DNA of 64,000 nt from Marasmius tenuissimus (GCA_029532415.1 JAQOTA010000065.1:1157495-1221494), one strand, 5' to 3'; numbered from the stretch's first letter, positions 33,580 through 45,842 are shown. Program-made: numbers and translations. The notes: generated by a model not told the origin, from the sequence alone.

Positions 33580-35808
33580 ATGGTTCGGACCCGAGAACTC
33601 TTGCTCGTTGGGATTACCTTCGGGATGACTGTGTCCGCCTCAGTGACACCGCACCGCAGAGCCATGTCTGTCATGGATGAACGTGCTTTACCCCGCGGTT
33701 TCGTGAGACTGGGGAGCCGCCGACCCGAGGAGCCTACGTTGAACCTGAAGATCGCACTCGCTCCCAAGGACAGGGACGGACTTGAAAAAGCCCTTTATGC
33801 TACCAGCACTCCCGGAGGCGCGTCGTATGGCCAGCATCTCAGTTTTGAACAGGTACGACTCCGATAACCCCTCACCCGCAACCAAGATGATTGATTAGAT
33901 TTCTTTGTTACCAGGTCAAAACATTCATGGAGCCCCACCCCGAGGCTATTACCGCTGTCACGCAATGGCTCTCCGAGAATCAGATCACAGATGTCAAGCC
34001 GGCGGGTGCCTTCAACGATTGGCTTGGCTTTAGTGTTCCCGCCTCGAAAGCCGGATCCCTTCTCGATGCCAACTACGAGTCTTTCCGTGAGACGTCTACT
34101 GGCCAAGAGCTCTTTAGAACACTACAATACTCCATCCCCGAAGACCTGAAAACCCACATCTCCTTAGTTCACCCTACCACCTCTTTCGCACTCCGTCCAT
34201 CACCAGATCCGCAATTCGTTGCGAACGATGTGAACATCACGGCAAGAGCCAACCCCACCCCCTCTTCGTGCAACAGCGTCACCAACCCCGCTTGTCTCCA
34301 AGCGTTGTACGGCATCCCCACGACCCCCGCTACTCAAAAGAGTAACAGACCTGCTGTTACGGGTTTCATCAACCAGTGGGCGCAGGTCTGTGCCCGGTTT
34401 TTCTCGCAAGATATGCGCTCATATCCTGTGTTAGAGCGCCGATCTAAATACATTCCTGGGCCTCCTCCGACCGGATATGTCTCCTAACACCTCCTTCGAG
34501 GTACAATCCGTTGATGGAGGTGTTAATCCCCAAGGTCCTGGACTCGCCGGTGCGGAAGCGGTAAGTTGCATGGCATATGGTATTATTATATGTCGCAGAT
34601 CTCTCACATTGCTGTAACAGAACCTCGACATTCAATACACCGTTGGAATTGCCACTGGTGTACCGGTCACCTTCATCACAGTCGGCGAGGACAACCAGGA
34701 TGACGCTTCGGGTTTCTTGGATGTGATTAACGCTCTCATAGCTGAGGATGCTCCCCCTGCGGTTCTGACCACGAGTTACGGCTTTGATGAGTTCGATATG
34801 GGCGAGGACCTTGCGAAGTGAGTGGCTCCTGTTATCGTTATATGGCTCCAGGGCGAACTTTGATGAACGGACTAGGCGTTTGTGCGATGCTTACATGGCG
34901 TTGAGTACACGAGGAGTGTCCAACTTGTTTGCCAGTGGTTAGTTCAACTATCGTTCTCACGAGACGAGCGAAATCACTTAACTTCCCTAGGCGATGGTGG
35001 TGTTTGGGGTACACGAGGTGAGTTATTCCACATCCTCATCCCTTGTCTGCATGCCTGACCGCAGCCTCAGACTTCCAATGTGAATTCTTCGATCCCACGT
35101 TCCCCGCTGCATGTCCCTTCATCACCTCGGTCGGATCCACCAACCCCGCCTCGACCCCTGGTGAAGAGGTCGCCTCCAGGTTCAGCAGTGGTGGCTTCTC
35201 TGAATACTTCTCCCGGCCCTCTTACCAAGACACAGCTGTCACAACATACCTCCAAGCCATCGGAAACGACAACTCTGGCAGGTTCAACCGCAACGGTCGC
35301 GCATACCCCGATGTTGCCGCTCGGGGATACCCAATTGCCATCGTCAACGGCGGATCGAGGGATATAGTCCAAGGGACATCAGCTTCATCGCCCATCTTCG
35401 CGAGTGTGATCGCGTTGATCAACGATCGGTTGGTTGCTGCTGGGAAACCGGTTCTGGGATTCTTGAATCCTTTGTGAGTTTCTATCTCTCTTGTTTGGGC
35501 ACGTGCTTGATCGGACTGACCGCGATCTTCATCTTCTAGCTTGTATGCACATCCTGAGGCTCTTTTCGATACCACCACGGGAATAAACGATGGTCCTAAT
35601 TGTGGGTGGTGTGTTCTACAATGTCCACGCCTTTTCTCATTTCGAGTTCTTCTAGGTCGGGAAGCTGGTTTCCGTTCCGTTTCTGGATGTAAGTCTCTAC
35701 GTTCAGTGTCAAGTCTCGAGACAAACCTAATCTCTGCTTGTAGGGGATGCTGCCACAGGGTTGGGAACGCCGAACTTTAATGCTTTGCTCACCGCTGCTA
35801 GCTTATAA
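33580..35808 (+). CDS. Secreted tripeptidyl-peptidase / sedolisin (peptidase family S53)
   Basis: Ten exons: 33580..33852, 33915..34385, 34435..34560, 34621..34817, 34876..34937, 34991..35017, 35065..35473, 35540..35601, 35656..35688, 35744..35808; 574 aa. A hydrophobic signal peptide (LLLVGITFGMTVSA) is followed by a pro-kumamolisin propeptide (to about residue 190) with KIALAPKDRDGLEKALYA. The catalytic domain has the E289/D293 pair (AEANLD), the Asp of SYGFDE and the nucleophile S491 in GTSASS. The C-terminal GWDAATGLGTPNF carries the calcium-site region. All catalytic residues are present, so it should be an acid-active exo- or endopeptidase. Exons 5-9 are short. The donor at 35602 (GTGGGT) was chosen because it gives PNCREAGF, matching the family's Cys-to-GF spacing. 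Confidence 0.9.
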
Positions 35809-36344
35809 AGATCGGCAAACTCACTATAAATGTAGATGTATGTAACAACAGGATAATCAATTTCCCATAGAATATTGCTCGTATGATATCCAAAACGAAT
35901 GCGAGACGAAAGCCCACCCATGGCTTTCCTGGTCTGAATGTCTATCAGCCACGTTTCGCCGCTCACGAGTCATCGAAATTGAAGAGGCTGCCCCCGAAGT
36001 CAGCAATAACACTACTGTAGATGAATAACAATAACGCCACATGAAAGACAATAACCCTGCGTGAACTCAACGTGAACTAGAACATCTCCGACTCGAATTT
36101 CAACGAGCCCGATCAAGTAGAAGGAATACCAGATCTAGATAAGCACGATTGGCAGCGTGCGAAGATTCTATTGTCCAAGCTGTAAATCGCGCGTAACACT
36201 GCATGGGCAAAGTGGGCTCGTGCCGCGATGAGCCGAGGCAAACTCGGTTCACAGTGACACCACACCCGGCTTTGCCTGCAGTGTGAACGGTGATTGCTGT
36301 TTTTGTTCTTAAATATAAGCTCCCGGCGTGACTCAATTCTGCGT
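35809..36344. other. Intergenic between sedolisin and small secreted protein
   Basis: No supported gene. Confidence 0.4.
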
Positions 36345-36353
36345 ATATAAAGG
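36345..36353 (+). promoter_or_regulatory. TATA box of small secreted protein gene
   Basis: TATATAAAG, 57-65 nt upstream of the ATG. Confidence 0.65.
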
Positions 36354-36409
36354 GCATAAGCTTCTAGTGCGGTTTACTACTCAAACTCGAACCATCACTC
36401 ACTACCACC

Positions 36410-36727
36410 ATGCGTTTCACGGCCCTCACTGCTGGCACCGTCGCCCTCCTCGCCGCCCTCCAAGGCGTTAACGGTGGCCCCATCGCGTATGGGATTTGCC
36501 AGACCGGTTAGTTGCCCAGAACGCTTGACCCCCGTCCCTTTTCTAACTGTGTCCCTCCCCAAGGTTGTAACAGCGTCGCCGTCGCATGCTATGCTGCGGC
36601 AGGCTTCACGTTTGGAACGGTCATTGCAGCACCAGCGACCCCAGCTGTTATCCTCGCATGCAACGCTGCATTGGGCACCTGCTCTGCTGCCTGTGCTACT
36701 GTAGGCCTGTTTGCACCGACTCCTTGA
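36410..36727 (+). CDS. Small secreted Cys/Ala-rich protein (resembles proteins named zygote-specific class V)
   Basis: Two exons: 36410..36506 and 36564..36727; 86 aa. A signal peptide (MRFTALTAGTVALLAALQGV, cleaved near NG-GP) is followed by GPIAYGICQTGCNSVAVACY and alternating Ala/Gly and Cys (ALGTCSAACA), ending in APTP. Six Cys residues occur in the mature part. Small proteins of this layout are common in Agaricomycetes and are often named after a Chlamydomonas zygote protein; no function is established. A degraded copy lies about 1.6 kb downstream. The start is set by the signal peptide and the TATA box. Confidence 0.8.
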
Positions 36728-38373
36728 GCCACGACTCATAAGTCTGGGGTTCGTTGGCTTTCCCTCTCCACGACTTGCTATCTGACCAACAAGCTCTATA
36801 GAATGAATGCTCCATACCTCCCAGCCAATTCTCCAACGACCGTACCATTGTCTTCCTATTTCATCATTGTAAACCTTCAAACCAGTCTGACTCGTGTATT
36901 CCCAAGACAGTGCTAGCGCTGTATGTAATATAATGTCAATGAATCGATGTCTTGCTCCTGTTATTATTTATATATGCGCTCGGTCCTGGTCAAACCCCGA
37001 TCTCTCGCCTTGCTTGACCTTGAGCGCTTGAGCGCTGAAGCTGAAGCTGAAGCGCTGGAGTGAGATAATCGATGAAGTGGGAGAACTAGAGGAGCTCTCG
37101 ATAAGGATGGAGATGGATGGGAGATTGCGTATCAATTGATAAGATAAGATTAGATCACTATCCTTCCTTCTTTCAAACCACCATCATCATGGCCGTCTGC
37201 AGACAGTTCCCAGTCTCGAGCCACCTTATTCCGGATACAACGCTGTCTTCAGTTGATATTCTTCCCAATTCTGAATAATTGTCGGCTGTGTGCGTGTCGA
37301 GACACTCGGAATGGCTTGACACAACTTTACGTCTTCAAGTTCACTTCCACGCCCGAAGCCTCACCATCATCGTTCTTCGCCATGACTTATAACACGACTT
37401 GTGGTCATCCGCATTCACTCTTCTACACGCTTGCGGTCATCATCTTTGTCTATATCAGCTTACTGGTTCTTCGACGCTTTTAGGATGACCATTGGGAAGG
37501 AAGGAAGGAAAAATCCGTTACACGTGCTTCAATGCACGAGGTTGAATAGGTGAACAGATGAGTATAGAAGACTAGTGTGAGGCCTTGAGTGCAAACGAGA
37601 GATCGGAGGCGCTTCACGCTTGTCATCTGTGCAAGCAGTCAGGTGTGGCATTGTGGCCCAACCTCTGAGTCTCTTTGCGCTCCCCGGGTTGCTACCTCCG
37701 GGGATGGTACCGTCGAGCAGCGAGCCCACACCCCCTTACTCTAACACCTCACTGATATCCGCTTTCATGACTGGTGACTCCAGGAGCACTGCCAACTGTA
37801 ACCACCTCCGTGTACTGGGATTGGTGCTCAGATCGTGGGCAATGTGGCGATACCAGAAACTGAGGGTCTGACAATACGGGTGGGTAATCATTAATCATGC
37901 TTTCGTCCGTTTCTCGAGATTGAAGTGTTAACATTGACCTCTAGCCCAGCGCAATGACCTATGTTGAAGTAATCAAAATTCATCAGCATTGGCGACCCCA
38001 TTTGGCATTGATATAGGGGAATGGCCTCAACAACCAGTTGAGCTTTTTCGCTGAGACTCAGTCGGAGTCAGACAGTCAATGAGGCATCGCCTACCTGATA
38101 ACACGGCTCTTAAACCATCCCGGGATTTCTCTACTACTGTGTTCGAAATCCCGTAAATCCTGTTGTCATTGCTCTCTCAAAACATTGCCCTGCCTCTCTT
38201 CGCCATACAAAATTTGGCGCGCGCACTGGGACACTGGGACACGGCCACTCGACCTGATTGGGGGCAAAAAGCCGGCCAGGAAGGTCGCTGCAGTCGTGAC
38301 TGTTCGGGGAATTTGAAATCCCTCGAGGAAAGAGCATGCTCCTAAACTCTTCCAGCCGTCGTCTTTTGACCTT
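36728..38373. other. Intergenic between the small secreted protein gene and its pseudogene
   Basis: About 1.6 kb with no convincing gene. Contains a short GCGCT/GAAGCT repeat tract near 37021-37065. Confidence 0.4.
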
Positions 38374-38693
38374 ATGTGTCTCACCGCCCCCATTTCTGCC
38401 ACAGTCATCCTCTTTGCCGCCATTCAGGTTCCAAGGCGTTAAGTGACGGAGATTCCGCCGCGTGATGGAGTGTGCCGACGTGGTCAGTGGTCCAGGACTC
38501 CAACCTAGTACCTTCCTCTTCCTAACTGTGTCTTGTACAGGTTGTAATACCACTGTCGTTACATGCTATTCTGTAGCTTGCACGTTCGGGAAGGTCATCA
38601 CCAACTACCCCAGCCATTATCATCAATATTGGACTGGGCACTCGTTCCCCCGCCTGTGCTGCTACGGCTCTAGTGGTTGTACCAGCTTCTTGA
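38374..38693 (+). pseudogene. Pseudogene of the small secreted Cys/Ala-rich protein
   Basis: The DNA aligns along its length with the intact gene at 36410-36727: a signal-peptide-like start (ATG at 38374, LTAPISATVILFAAIQ), the shared CCAAGGCGTTAA segment, an intron region with the shared TTCCTAACTGTGTC-type word, then GTAATACCACTGTCGTTACA corresponding to the first Cys block. The reading frame stops at 38440-38442, and later parts show further frame changes, so no full protein can be made. It lies just left of MITE 2. Confidence 0.7.
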
Positions 38694-38741
38694 TGAGTCA
38701 CTGTCATAAGCCTGTAGGTCATCGGCTTTTCCTGTCGTTTA

Positions 38742-39215
38742 CAGCCGTTTGCAGAACTTAGGGCGGGCCCCGATTTTTTTTCACGTGGTTCCATCATTCA
38801 TCAATCTTCCGATTGCATCTTCCAAACACATCTTCCGAGTACGACTACCTTAATTTCCTGGTCCCCCGTCTAGTTTCCTCGTCCTCCACTGATATATAGT
38901 CTCTGGGAGGCTACCAAAGGGTGTTTGTGGGCAGTTGTGAGAGGCGGGACCACAAATTTTGTATTACTACCCTACGATTATGTAAGCTGGAACTTGTCAA
39001 AAGAAGGTTTTTTGCCCACCGATGACCATATTGATCGCAAACTGGCTGCTATTAAGGTAGTTAGAGGGCGGGTATGTCATTGGAGGATAAAGAGAGTCTA
39101 AATTTACAAGGAGGATGCTCCGAAGGTTTGGTCGGAAGATACATTTGGAAGCTTGATGGACATCAAACGCGCGTGAAAAAAAATCGGCACCCGCCCTAAG
39201 TTCTGCAAACGGCTG
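38742..39215. mobile_element. Miniature inverted-repeat transposable element, MITE 2 (474 bp)
   Basis: Terminal inverted repeats of 44 bp (38742-38785 against 39172-39215) match at 42 positions; they begin CAGCCGTTTGCAGAACTTAG and end in a run of eight T before CACG. TA dinucleotides flank both ends (38740-38741 and 39216-39217), the target-site duplication expected for Tc1/mariner-type elements. Weaker inverted similarity continues inside the repeats (ATCTTCCGA-type words). No transposase ORF. Different repeat sequence from MITE 1. Confidence 0.8.
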
Positions 39216-39763
39216 TAAGATGATGGCCCATTCTCTGATACAGCTCACAGCTTCTATAACATATCGGAGCAATGATCAATCCAGAACTTTCAACGGAGTT
39301 TCCAAGGATATTGCTATCGTCCATCTGTTACTTATTACTTTTCGTTGAATGGCACAACTTCCGAGCTCGTGCTGAATGTGTATGGAGCTCGAAGATCGCG
39401 CTGTTTGTATTCGAAAGTTCAAGCCTTATCTGAACCCCAAGGAGTACTAAGCTCAGGCTCCGCGACGCGCCATTGATATTCGGGACACTACACCCTACCT
39501 TGCCAGTACCCTTTTTTCATAATTATTCATGCATATCGGCAGGAGGTCTCACATGTCCTCACAGCTCAGACGATACCAGCTTGAGACGGTCGAGCAGCGC
39601 GCGTCTAATTGGTGCCTATTTCAACTATCTCGCGTGCTACGAATACGTCATTGTTCGCGTCAAGGCCAAAGCGGCCCCTTTCGCAATTTTGCACCTCCAT
39701 TTCCATCTCTTCCACATACCATCACCACTTAGTGAAGTCTCGAACATCATATCTACATCTATC
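39216..39763. other. Intergenic right of MITE 2
   Basis: No supported gene. Confidence 0.4.
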
Positions 39764-40370
39764 ATGTCTATGGGATCAGGTACGCAGCCCTCGATCGTCT
39801 AGCGACCTACTAACATTTGGTTGTCCCTGATTTCAACAGTCACCGACTCCAAATTCCCTGGTCAGGGCGAGAGTGGGATTCCACCATCGCCGACAATCGA
39901 GAATCCTGGTCAAGTAAGTTTGAATTCGTGCGCTTGATAGTGAGCTTGCCATACAGACGAGGGTCGATCTCATTCAGGTATACCCCCATACGGACCCTAG
40001 CAAGTCGTCGGACGGTAAGTTATACGTCCTTCGTACGGAATGTTTGATGAACCGCACTCAAATTCATGTATACGCAAACTCAGGGGATTTGACTGGTCGA
40101 AGACTCGAAAGTGGTTCACAAACTCTTCTCGGAAATCCGTTCCTTATGCGAGAGTCATTGAACAAATTGGATCACGCGTTGGGGGATGTCATTCGTATTA
40201 TCGAGGAGGAAGAAGTCTCCCAGGGAAGCTCGGAGGAGCAGAACACACTGCTTGAGAAGTTTAAACAGTGGCGTAACGACTTGGACGGGGTTAGAGCAGG
40301 AGTCAAAACCCCCGAGAGGTCAAGGTCGAGAGTTCGACCTGAACATGAGGGAGGGATGTTCACAGACTAG
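39764..40370 (+). CDS. Hypothetical 144-aa protein
   Basis: Four exons: 39764..39779, 39840..39913, 39957..40014, 40084..40370, all phases consistent with GT..AG introns. Residues 1-50 are polar (KFPGQGESGIPPSPTIENP). The C-terminal two thirds are helical and charged (FLMRESLNKLDHALGDVIRI, NTLLEKFKQWRNDLDGVRA), possibly a coiled coil, ending in a basic ERSRSRVRPEH. I do not recognise a family. Support comes from the four well-phased exons, not from homology. Confidence 0.5.
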
Positions 40371-41233
40371 TAGGAATGACTTCATGAAGATAACACAGTG
40401 TAAAATATTCGTCATGGTCAAGGAGATCCATGGCCACCATAACACCATACATACATAACATTTGTGGAAAGTCCTTACAAGGCGGAATAACGAAAGGAAA
40501 GCAAAGCGTCTCCATGGGCGGGGGTGGTCCCGGGTCGCTCACCAGAATCAGAATAAGGACAATAGAACCATCGAAAATACCATCAGGAGTGACCCAGTAA
40601 ATAACCAGAAAAGAAGCCATAAACAGAGTCCTAATGAATGAACGATCAATCGGATAACAAATCCCTGGTTCGCGACCTGAACAAGGCCTTACTCCGACAT
40701 GCGACGGGCGGTCGGAACATCGACGTCTTCGGCGTACAGAAAATTCCAAAACGTTGCTTCATTGGACGTCTGGCCTGCAACGAGAATGCAACGTCCGGAA
40801 AAAACTGGAGAATGTCCAGCGGCTTGGCCTTGCGTGGCGGCGGAAGCAAAGAGAGCGACGATAGCCCTTCTGATGGCGGGAAGGCGCTCGGAGCTAGTAA
40901 ATATGCGTGGTAAGTCGACGTTGTAGTGATATGGCAAGACTCGCAGAAACAAGGCAGGTAGCATGTTGGGTACACGTGTCGCCAAAAAAGGGTACTTACG
41001 AGGCATTGACTCGCCTATCGAGGCATGAGAGTCAGGTTTCGTGCGGCGAGAGGCGGTGTCGACGCAGTCAGTTGGAGTCGTACGTGGCGGTGAGCGCAGA
41101 GACTGCGACCACGAAGGTGTGTAGGCGTCGTCGCTGTGGGGTCCTCCCCACTTAAAATCCTCCGACAAGTGGAAGACGAGGACTGCCCATCGGCCTGGAC
41201 CCCAAAGCAAATATGAGTACCTGAGAGAAAAGC
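40371..41233. other. Region with unresolved coding potential on the minus strand
   Basis: Open minus-strand frames at 40689-41210 and 40646-40975 overlap in two frames. One contains VFSGRCILVAGQTSNEATFW. Candidate introns are present but no model with consistent phase is convincing. It may be the 3' part of the hypothetical gene to the right, or noncoding. Confidence 0.25.
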
Positions 41234-41896
41234 CTAGACTAGCCAGAGACGCTTACGACGAAGAGAGATGCCGAAGCAAAATCTCCGAGATTTAAGGTCC
41301 CTTAGAATGACGAAATACAGACGCTTGTGCGGTTGAAAATGCACCGGACACGGAGAATACCTCCACAGCTGTATTTTCGCCTTGGTCAGAGTACTCTGAG
41401 CGACCTGGTGGGAGGTATACACAAATCAGACTCAAACTTATCCTTGTTCGTGAAAGATCAGATGACAAGGGGGGAAAAACAACAAACCTCAACAAGAGTA
41501 ATGATCTGGGAGATACAAATGGCAAGAAAGAGTTAGAAGCACGGTTAGTAAATCATTTATATCATAGACTCGTACCTCGGCTCCGTTCATACGAATGTCT
41601 TCGTCGGTTGCCAGTTGGAATAGCTGGTGGAGTTCCCTTAGGCCATCCAAAAGATCATCCAATCGCCTAAGCCGAGCCCGAAGCGATGAAATCTGCGAAA
41701 AAGTATGGGTTGAAGTCGCATGCAAATATGACGACCCGACATCCATTTGCTGGAAAGGTGTGGATATCGTCCCAGCACGTACCTCTGTCAAATTGCCAGT
41801 GATGGGCATATGGTTGGCAACAACAGAGGTACCAGAGTCGTCCCGCATCTCGGCTGATGATGTAGAGGACGTGGATGAAGGAGGGAGGGAGGTCAT
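41234..41896 (-). CDS. Hypothetical helical protein (3' end uncertain)
   Basis: Exons 41783..41896, 41576..41749, 41488..41505, 41361..41404 and possibly 41234..41300; about 138 aa. A Ser/Thr-rich N-terminus (MTSLPPSSTSSTSSAEMRDD) precedes a strongly helical heptad-like core (SSLRARLRRLDDLLDGLREL HQLF, split here for length) and AEIITLVEVAQSTLTKAKIQ. The first four exons have good splice sites and consistent phase; the last is a guess, and an alternative continuation further left is possible. The core suggests a subunit of a coiled-coil complex, but I cannot name it. Confidence 0.4.
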
Positions 41897-43022
41897 TTTA
41901 GGATTTGGGATGATGGGTGTTGATGATAAAGAGAGGTGGAAATGCCACTGTGCCGCGGCACCGCTTTCTATATATCGTGGGCTATTGGGCCACAGTCTTT
42001 TTTTTTTGAGCGACCTTACGGCAATTGCCGGCGCACCTCGCCCTTCCAAATAGGGAAGGAATCTCGGCCTTTGGGCTTTATTCCAAACCACCACGGTACC
42101 CTATTGGGCCAGTCTTATTATAATGACGACGGGGCGGGTTCCCTTGAGGATCTGGAGTCCGTTACTTCTTCCTCTGCAAACGTATCAGCCCGCTCGATTT
42201 GACCGTCGTTATTGTTCTAGTTGATGACCCCCAGAAGGAGTCACTCACCGAAAGTTTTTTTGACCGGATTGCAACCAGTACGTGTTAACTACAGATTAAT
42301 CAATCTATATACTGATACCCAAATTCAGTTCTTCTAGGGGAAGCCCGACTTCTTGCGACCTCTTGAGACGCCCAGTCAAGTTCATTATTGGCATCTCAAC
42401 CTGCACCCATCAGATGGGTAGCACCGGTAGTCCTCTATCTTTGGTCCTCAAAGCTGATCAAGTGGTACGAACTTGTTGGGAGGCTTTACCATAGCCTTGG
42501 GGAAGGAAATGTGCTGGGACCTCGTATTTGATCAATTTAATCTTGTTCCCGATATCCTTCCGTCAAAGTAGTTCTCCGACGCCGAGTCCGTATGTAGCGG
42601 TGGCATCTAAGCTATGAATGCAAAGCAGTCCTAAGCCAATTCAGCGATAACGATCGCTGTAAGGGAGTTCATTTTAGCGGCGACACACTGCTTGTAGCTA
42701 CCAAATGATAATGGCTCAGCATGAGCGCCGAGGCGAGATGTTCGGACAACTCGACGCCGTCCGTCACACGCCGCTGGGGTAGTGTATCAACTCCCACACA
42801 TGCTGGGGCGTCGTGTGTCACTTTGGAAAATTTATCAAGACTTCCGTCCCAAGTGCATACCTGTGCTCAAACGAGGGTCGGGTGATCTATAAGGCTTCGG
42901 ACCCTGGGTTTCATCGTAAGACTACTAAGAGAAATATCTCATGTTGGCGTCAACCCTTCCGTCGTTTGAATAATAGCCTTTCAATATACAAACAACCGAT
43001 ACATCAAAACAATAGGGCAAAC
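41897..43022. other. Intergenic, about 1.1 kb
   Basis: No supported gene. The word CTATTGGGCC occurs twice (near 41980 and 42102), flanking a small GGAAGG hairpin; its meaning is unclear. Confidence 0.4.
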
Positions 43023-43966
43023 TCAATAAGAGATACTGATGCGCTTGTCCCCATACTTCTCCCAGTTGTTTAGAGCCGCGTCCGCCACGAGATGAGCCAC
43101 ATCACGCCTGGAGATCGTATATCCACCCAAATCTCCTTCACTCACTTTGTATCCCTTCCCCTTCTCAGCCTCGCACGCCCCGTCCGTCAAGAAAGCGGGT
43201 CTGATGACCATGATCTGGTTTAGCGAGGCTGCCTTTGGTAGTCCCGGGGTCTCCTTCCAAGTCGGTGGTAGGATGGACTCTTCGGGTTCGCCATCGTCCT
43301 TCGTGTTCCACTCCCACCCAGCGACATGGTGAACAATACGCTCAACACCGACTTTATCCTTGTGGGGTATGGCGAGGAAGTGTGCGTAAAAGGGTTTCAT
43401 AAGGCAGGGAAGCGCGTCGTGTGAGGTCTTGGTTAACCCATTAGAGGAAATGATAATCATTTTCGGTTGTGGCTGGCTCGTAGGAATGGTAGTCATGACG
43501 TTAAGAAGCGACTGGGTTACAAGATTCCCTGGTTCGATCACGAAACCTTTCGTGAGGTGGACTTTGGGAGTGCCACCTGCAGGATGTGAAGTAAGGAAAA
43601 ATGAGGAAACGGCCTTGAATCGGAAGATACAAGTTTGATTGACGTACCAACTGTGAAAAGCAAGAGGTCTACGGGCCCGCGTTCGCCGGCTTTCTTCCAG
43701 CCGTTCCCAACGTCGGATTTCACGAGCGCGTCGCCTTTGACAAGAAATGCCTTTCCCGCGTTGATGTATTTACTCATAGCTTCGTCGTCCTGCAGCGTGG
43801 CAAGACTGCGAACGAGGAAAGTGACTGTACAACCTGCGTCTGATAAGATAGTTTCAGACTTAGCATTTACCAGATCATTGGAGATGAACTTGAAGCACCC
43901 ACCTAGCATTCGGAGGGCAGACAAATAGCCTATATTTCGCGATCCACCGAGAGAGAATACGTTCAT
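43023..43966 (-). CDS. NAD(P)-binding NmrA-like / atypical SDR protein, copy 2
   Basis: Three exons: 43903..43966, 43648..43839, 43023..43576; 269 aa. Paralogue of the gene at 21986-22935 with the same first-exon length (64 nt) and intron phases. Glycine motif GGSRNIGYLSALRML, then AGCTVTFLVRS, GKAFLVKGDALVKSDV, DLLLFTVGG, then KMIIISSNGLTKTS, VERIVHHVAGWEW and ISRRDVAHLVADAALN. It lies 14 kb from the nearest MDR gene. Intact. Catalytic or sensing role unknown. Confidence 0.85.
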
Positions 43967-44048
43967 TGTGGTTGGTATAGTCAACTGGGAAATTGTTCGG
44001 ATGAGGTTTGGAACTTGAATTATGAATGTTATAGGAAAAGTGGACCTG

Positions 44049-44058
44049 CTTTTATAAG
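44049..44058 (-). promoter_or_regulatory. TATA box of NmrA-like copy 2
   Basis: CTTATAAAAG on the minus strand, about 83-92 nt upstream of the ATG. Confidence 0.5.
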
Positions 44059-44989
44059 AAAGGCTTGTGGAGAATTTAGCCTCACCAGAACGGATACAAC
44101 CGTCGCTGTGCATACGCAGTCTCCATGATGCCGATCAATATATCAATATCAGTGCTATTCTGGGTGACCCTGCAGTTAGGGGCGGCTACACGGCTAGAAA
44201 CCGGTTAGAGCCATCTCACGTTCACTGCAGGTTCGGTTCGGGGGCCTACTTCTGCCTACATACTTGCGCAGCGAACTCGTAGGAAAACCAAAAACCAAGT
44301 GGAGTTGAAAGGATGCCCGACAGATCGAGTCTAACGCGACCTCCAGTAGCGATAACGGATATTCGGTACTGAGCCTCGTGTTGTAACCGGAGTGGACCCA
44401 GAGCAATGTGGATACGCGCCTTGGAGCCTGATGAAGTCTGAGCGAAAGGTGTTATAGCAGTTGAAGCTGAAGGTCGAACGACTCAGACTGCTCAGCGTTG
44501 GAGGGCTCGTGGTAGGCCCCGGCCAAAGCGCGGTCCTTGAGAAAAAAGGTACATAGCACGGCAAACTCCGTGTGTGAAAGTAAGCGCACTGCCACCCAAG
44601 GGTCTTCTGCCTCCTCTCTAATCATTATATGCCCATTGGCCTTGAACAACGGTCAAGATTTCCCTTGGGTAGAAGAGGATTTCTATGATCATTATGTTCC
44701 TCTTTTGACATCTCTTTGTTCGCCAATCGAAGCTTGGGTTGGCAGAGCATGTTCTTGACAATGGTCTTGTCACATCGGTATCTATTCTTGATTGACTATG
44801 GCCTGCATCACAACTCCAAGTAGAGAACAATGGGAAACGCGAAATGTGGCAGGCCCTGTGGCATGGCCTTGTGGGTACTTATAGCCTGACGATAGCACTG
44901 GATGGCTTCAGTCTCTCCTTCAAAGGTCACACCCTCCCACCCCAACACTCTTTTCTCCTACCACTCAAAGCTTGAAGCTCAAAAAAACG
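44059..44989. other. Intergenic upstream of NmrA-like copy 2 and of small membrane protein
   Basis: No supported gene. Confidence 0.4.
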
Positions 44990-45404
44990 ATGTCCACTGG
45001 CGGGAACATTGTCCTATATGTTCTAATTATTATGCTCGTTATTGTTGCGCTGTTTGCAACTGCTCTGAGTATACTTTCGGTGCGGCAGCGGCTGATGAAC
45101 TCACGCATCAGGAAAGAAGGGAAGCAGGGCCAGGACGTGGAGGTATGTTGTATCAGCTCTTTATAGATCAACTCTTGCTGACGATGACTTGTAGGCTCCA
45201 AACTATGAAGACTTTAAGCCCATGACTATTCCCGAACCCATGGCGGTCTACTTCCCTCATGCCTATCGACATCAGATGGACATGGAAATATATGGTACAG
45301 CGCCTGTATCTCGTCCGCTGGAGAAACTCCCAGACAAGAAACAACAGCGACGCGACCATCATCACCAACGCCACCCACCACGGCAATCCCGACGCCTGCT
45401 TTGA
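44990..45404 (+). CDS. Small one-pass membrane protein (120 aa)
   Basis: Two exons: 44990..45142 and 45195..45404. After MSTGG comes a single hydrophobic helix (NIVLYVLIIMLVIVALFATA), then a basic juxtamembrane stretch (RQRLMNSRIRKEGK). The remainder is soluble, with PNYEDFKP and a His/Arg/Pro-rich C-terminus. The basic residues after the helix favour a cytosolic C-terminus. No known family recognised. The start is the ATG right before the membrane segment. Confidence 0.55.
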
Positions 45405-45842
45405 AAGCGCGAGCCTAGATGCTCGCTTTGTGTTTGAACACGCTAAAGGCCATCACAACGAGCTCTATTCACAAGGACGTAGCAACGCCTGCGGCCTGCA
45501 CGATTTTATACGATCTTCAACGTCAGTCATCCATAAAATATTCACCAACATTCCCCCGCTCCGGGACCTTTTCTACCATAAGTCTATGACCACCACTATA
45601 TCTGATTGACCGGATCTGTATATACTATACGAATGCGTTAGGAATGCTGCAGTATATCATCTGAAGCTCGAAGCGAGAGAATTCAGGGTCCTGAATCCCA
45701 ATGCCATGTCCCGCCCCAATTCCGTCTGTAGAGTCGGACGCGTTACACTTATGACGACTGTCACGGTCACGTCGCGGTATACGCGTACCCTGCGTTGTGC
45801 TCGGAAATTTACTCTTCCTCTCCTACCTCCATCTCCTCCCAC
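45405..45842. other. Intergenic before UBP6
   Basis: No supported gene. Confidence 0.4.

Noticed and set aside
37382..37483. A 33-aa ORF with one membrane helix (FYTLAVIIFVYISLLVL)
   Set aside because: Too short, isolated, with no promoter signal or relative in the window.
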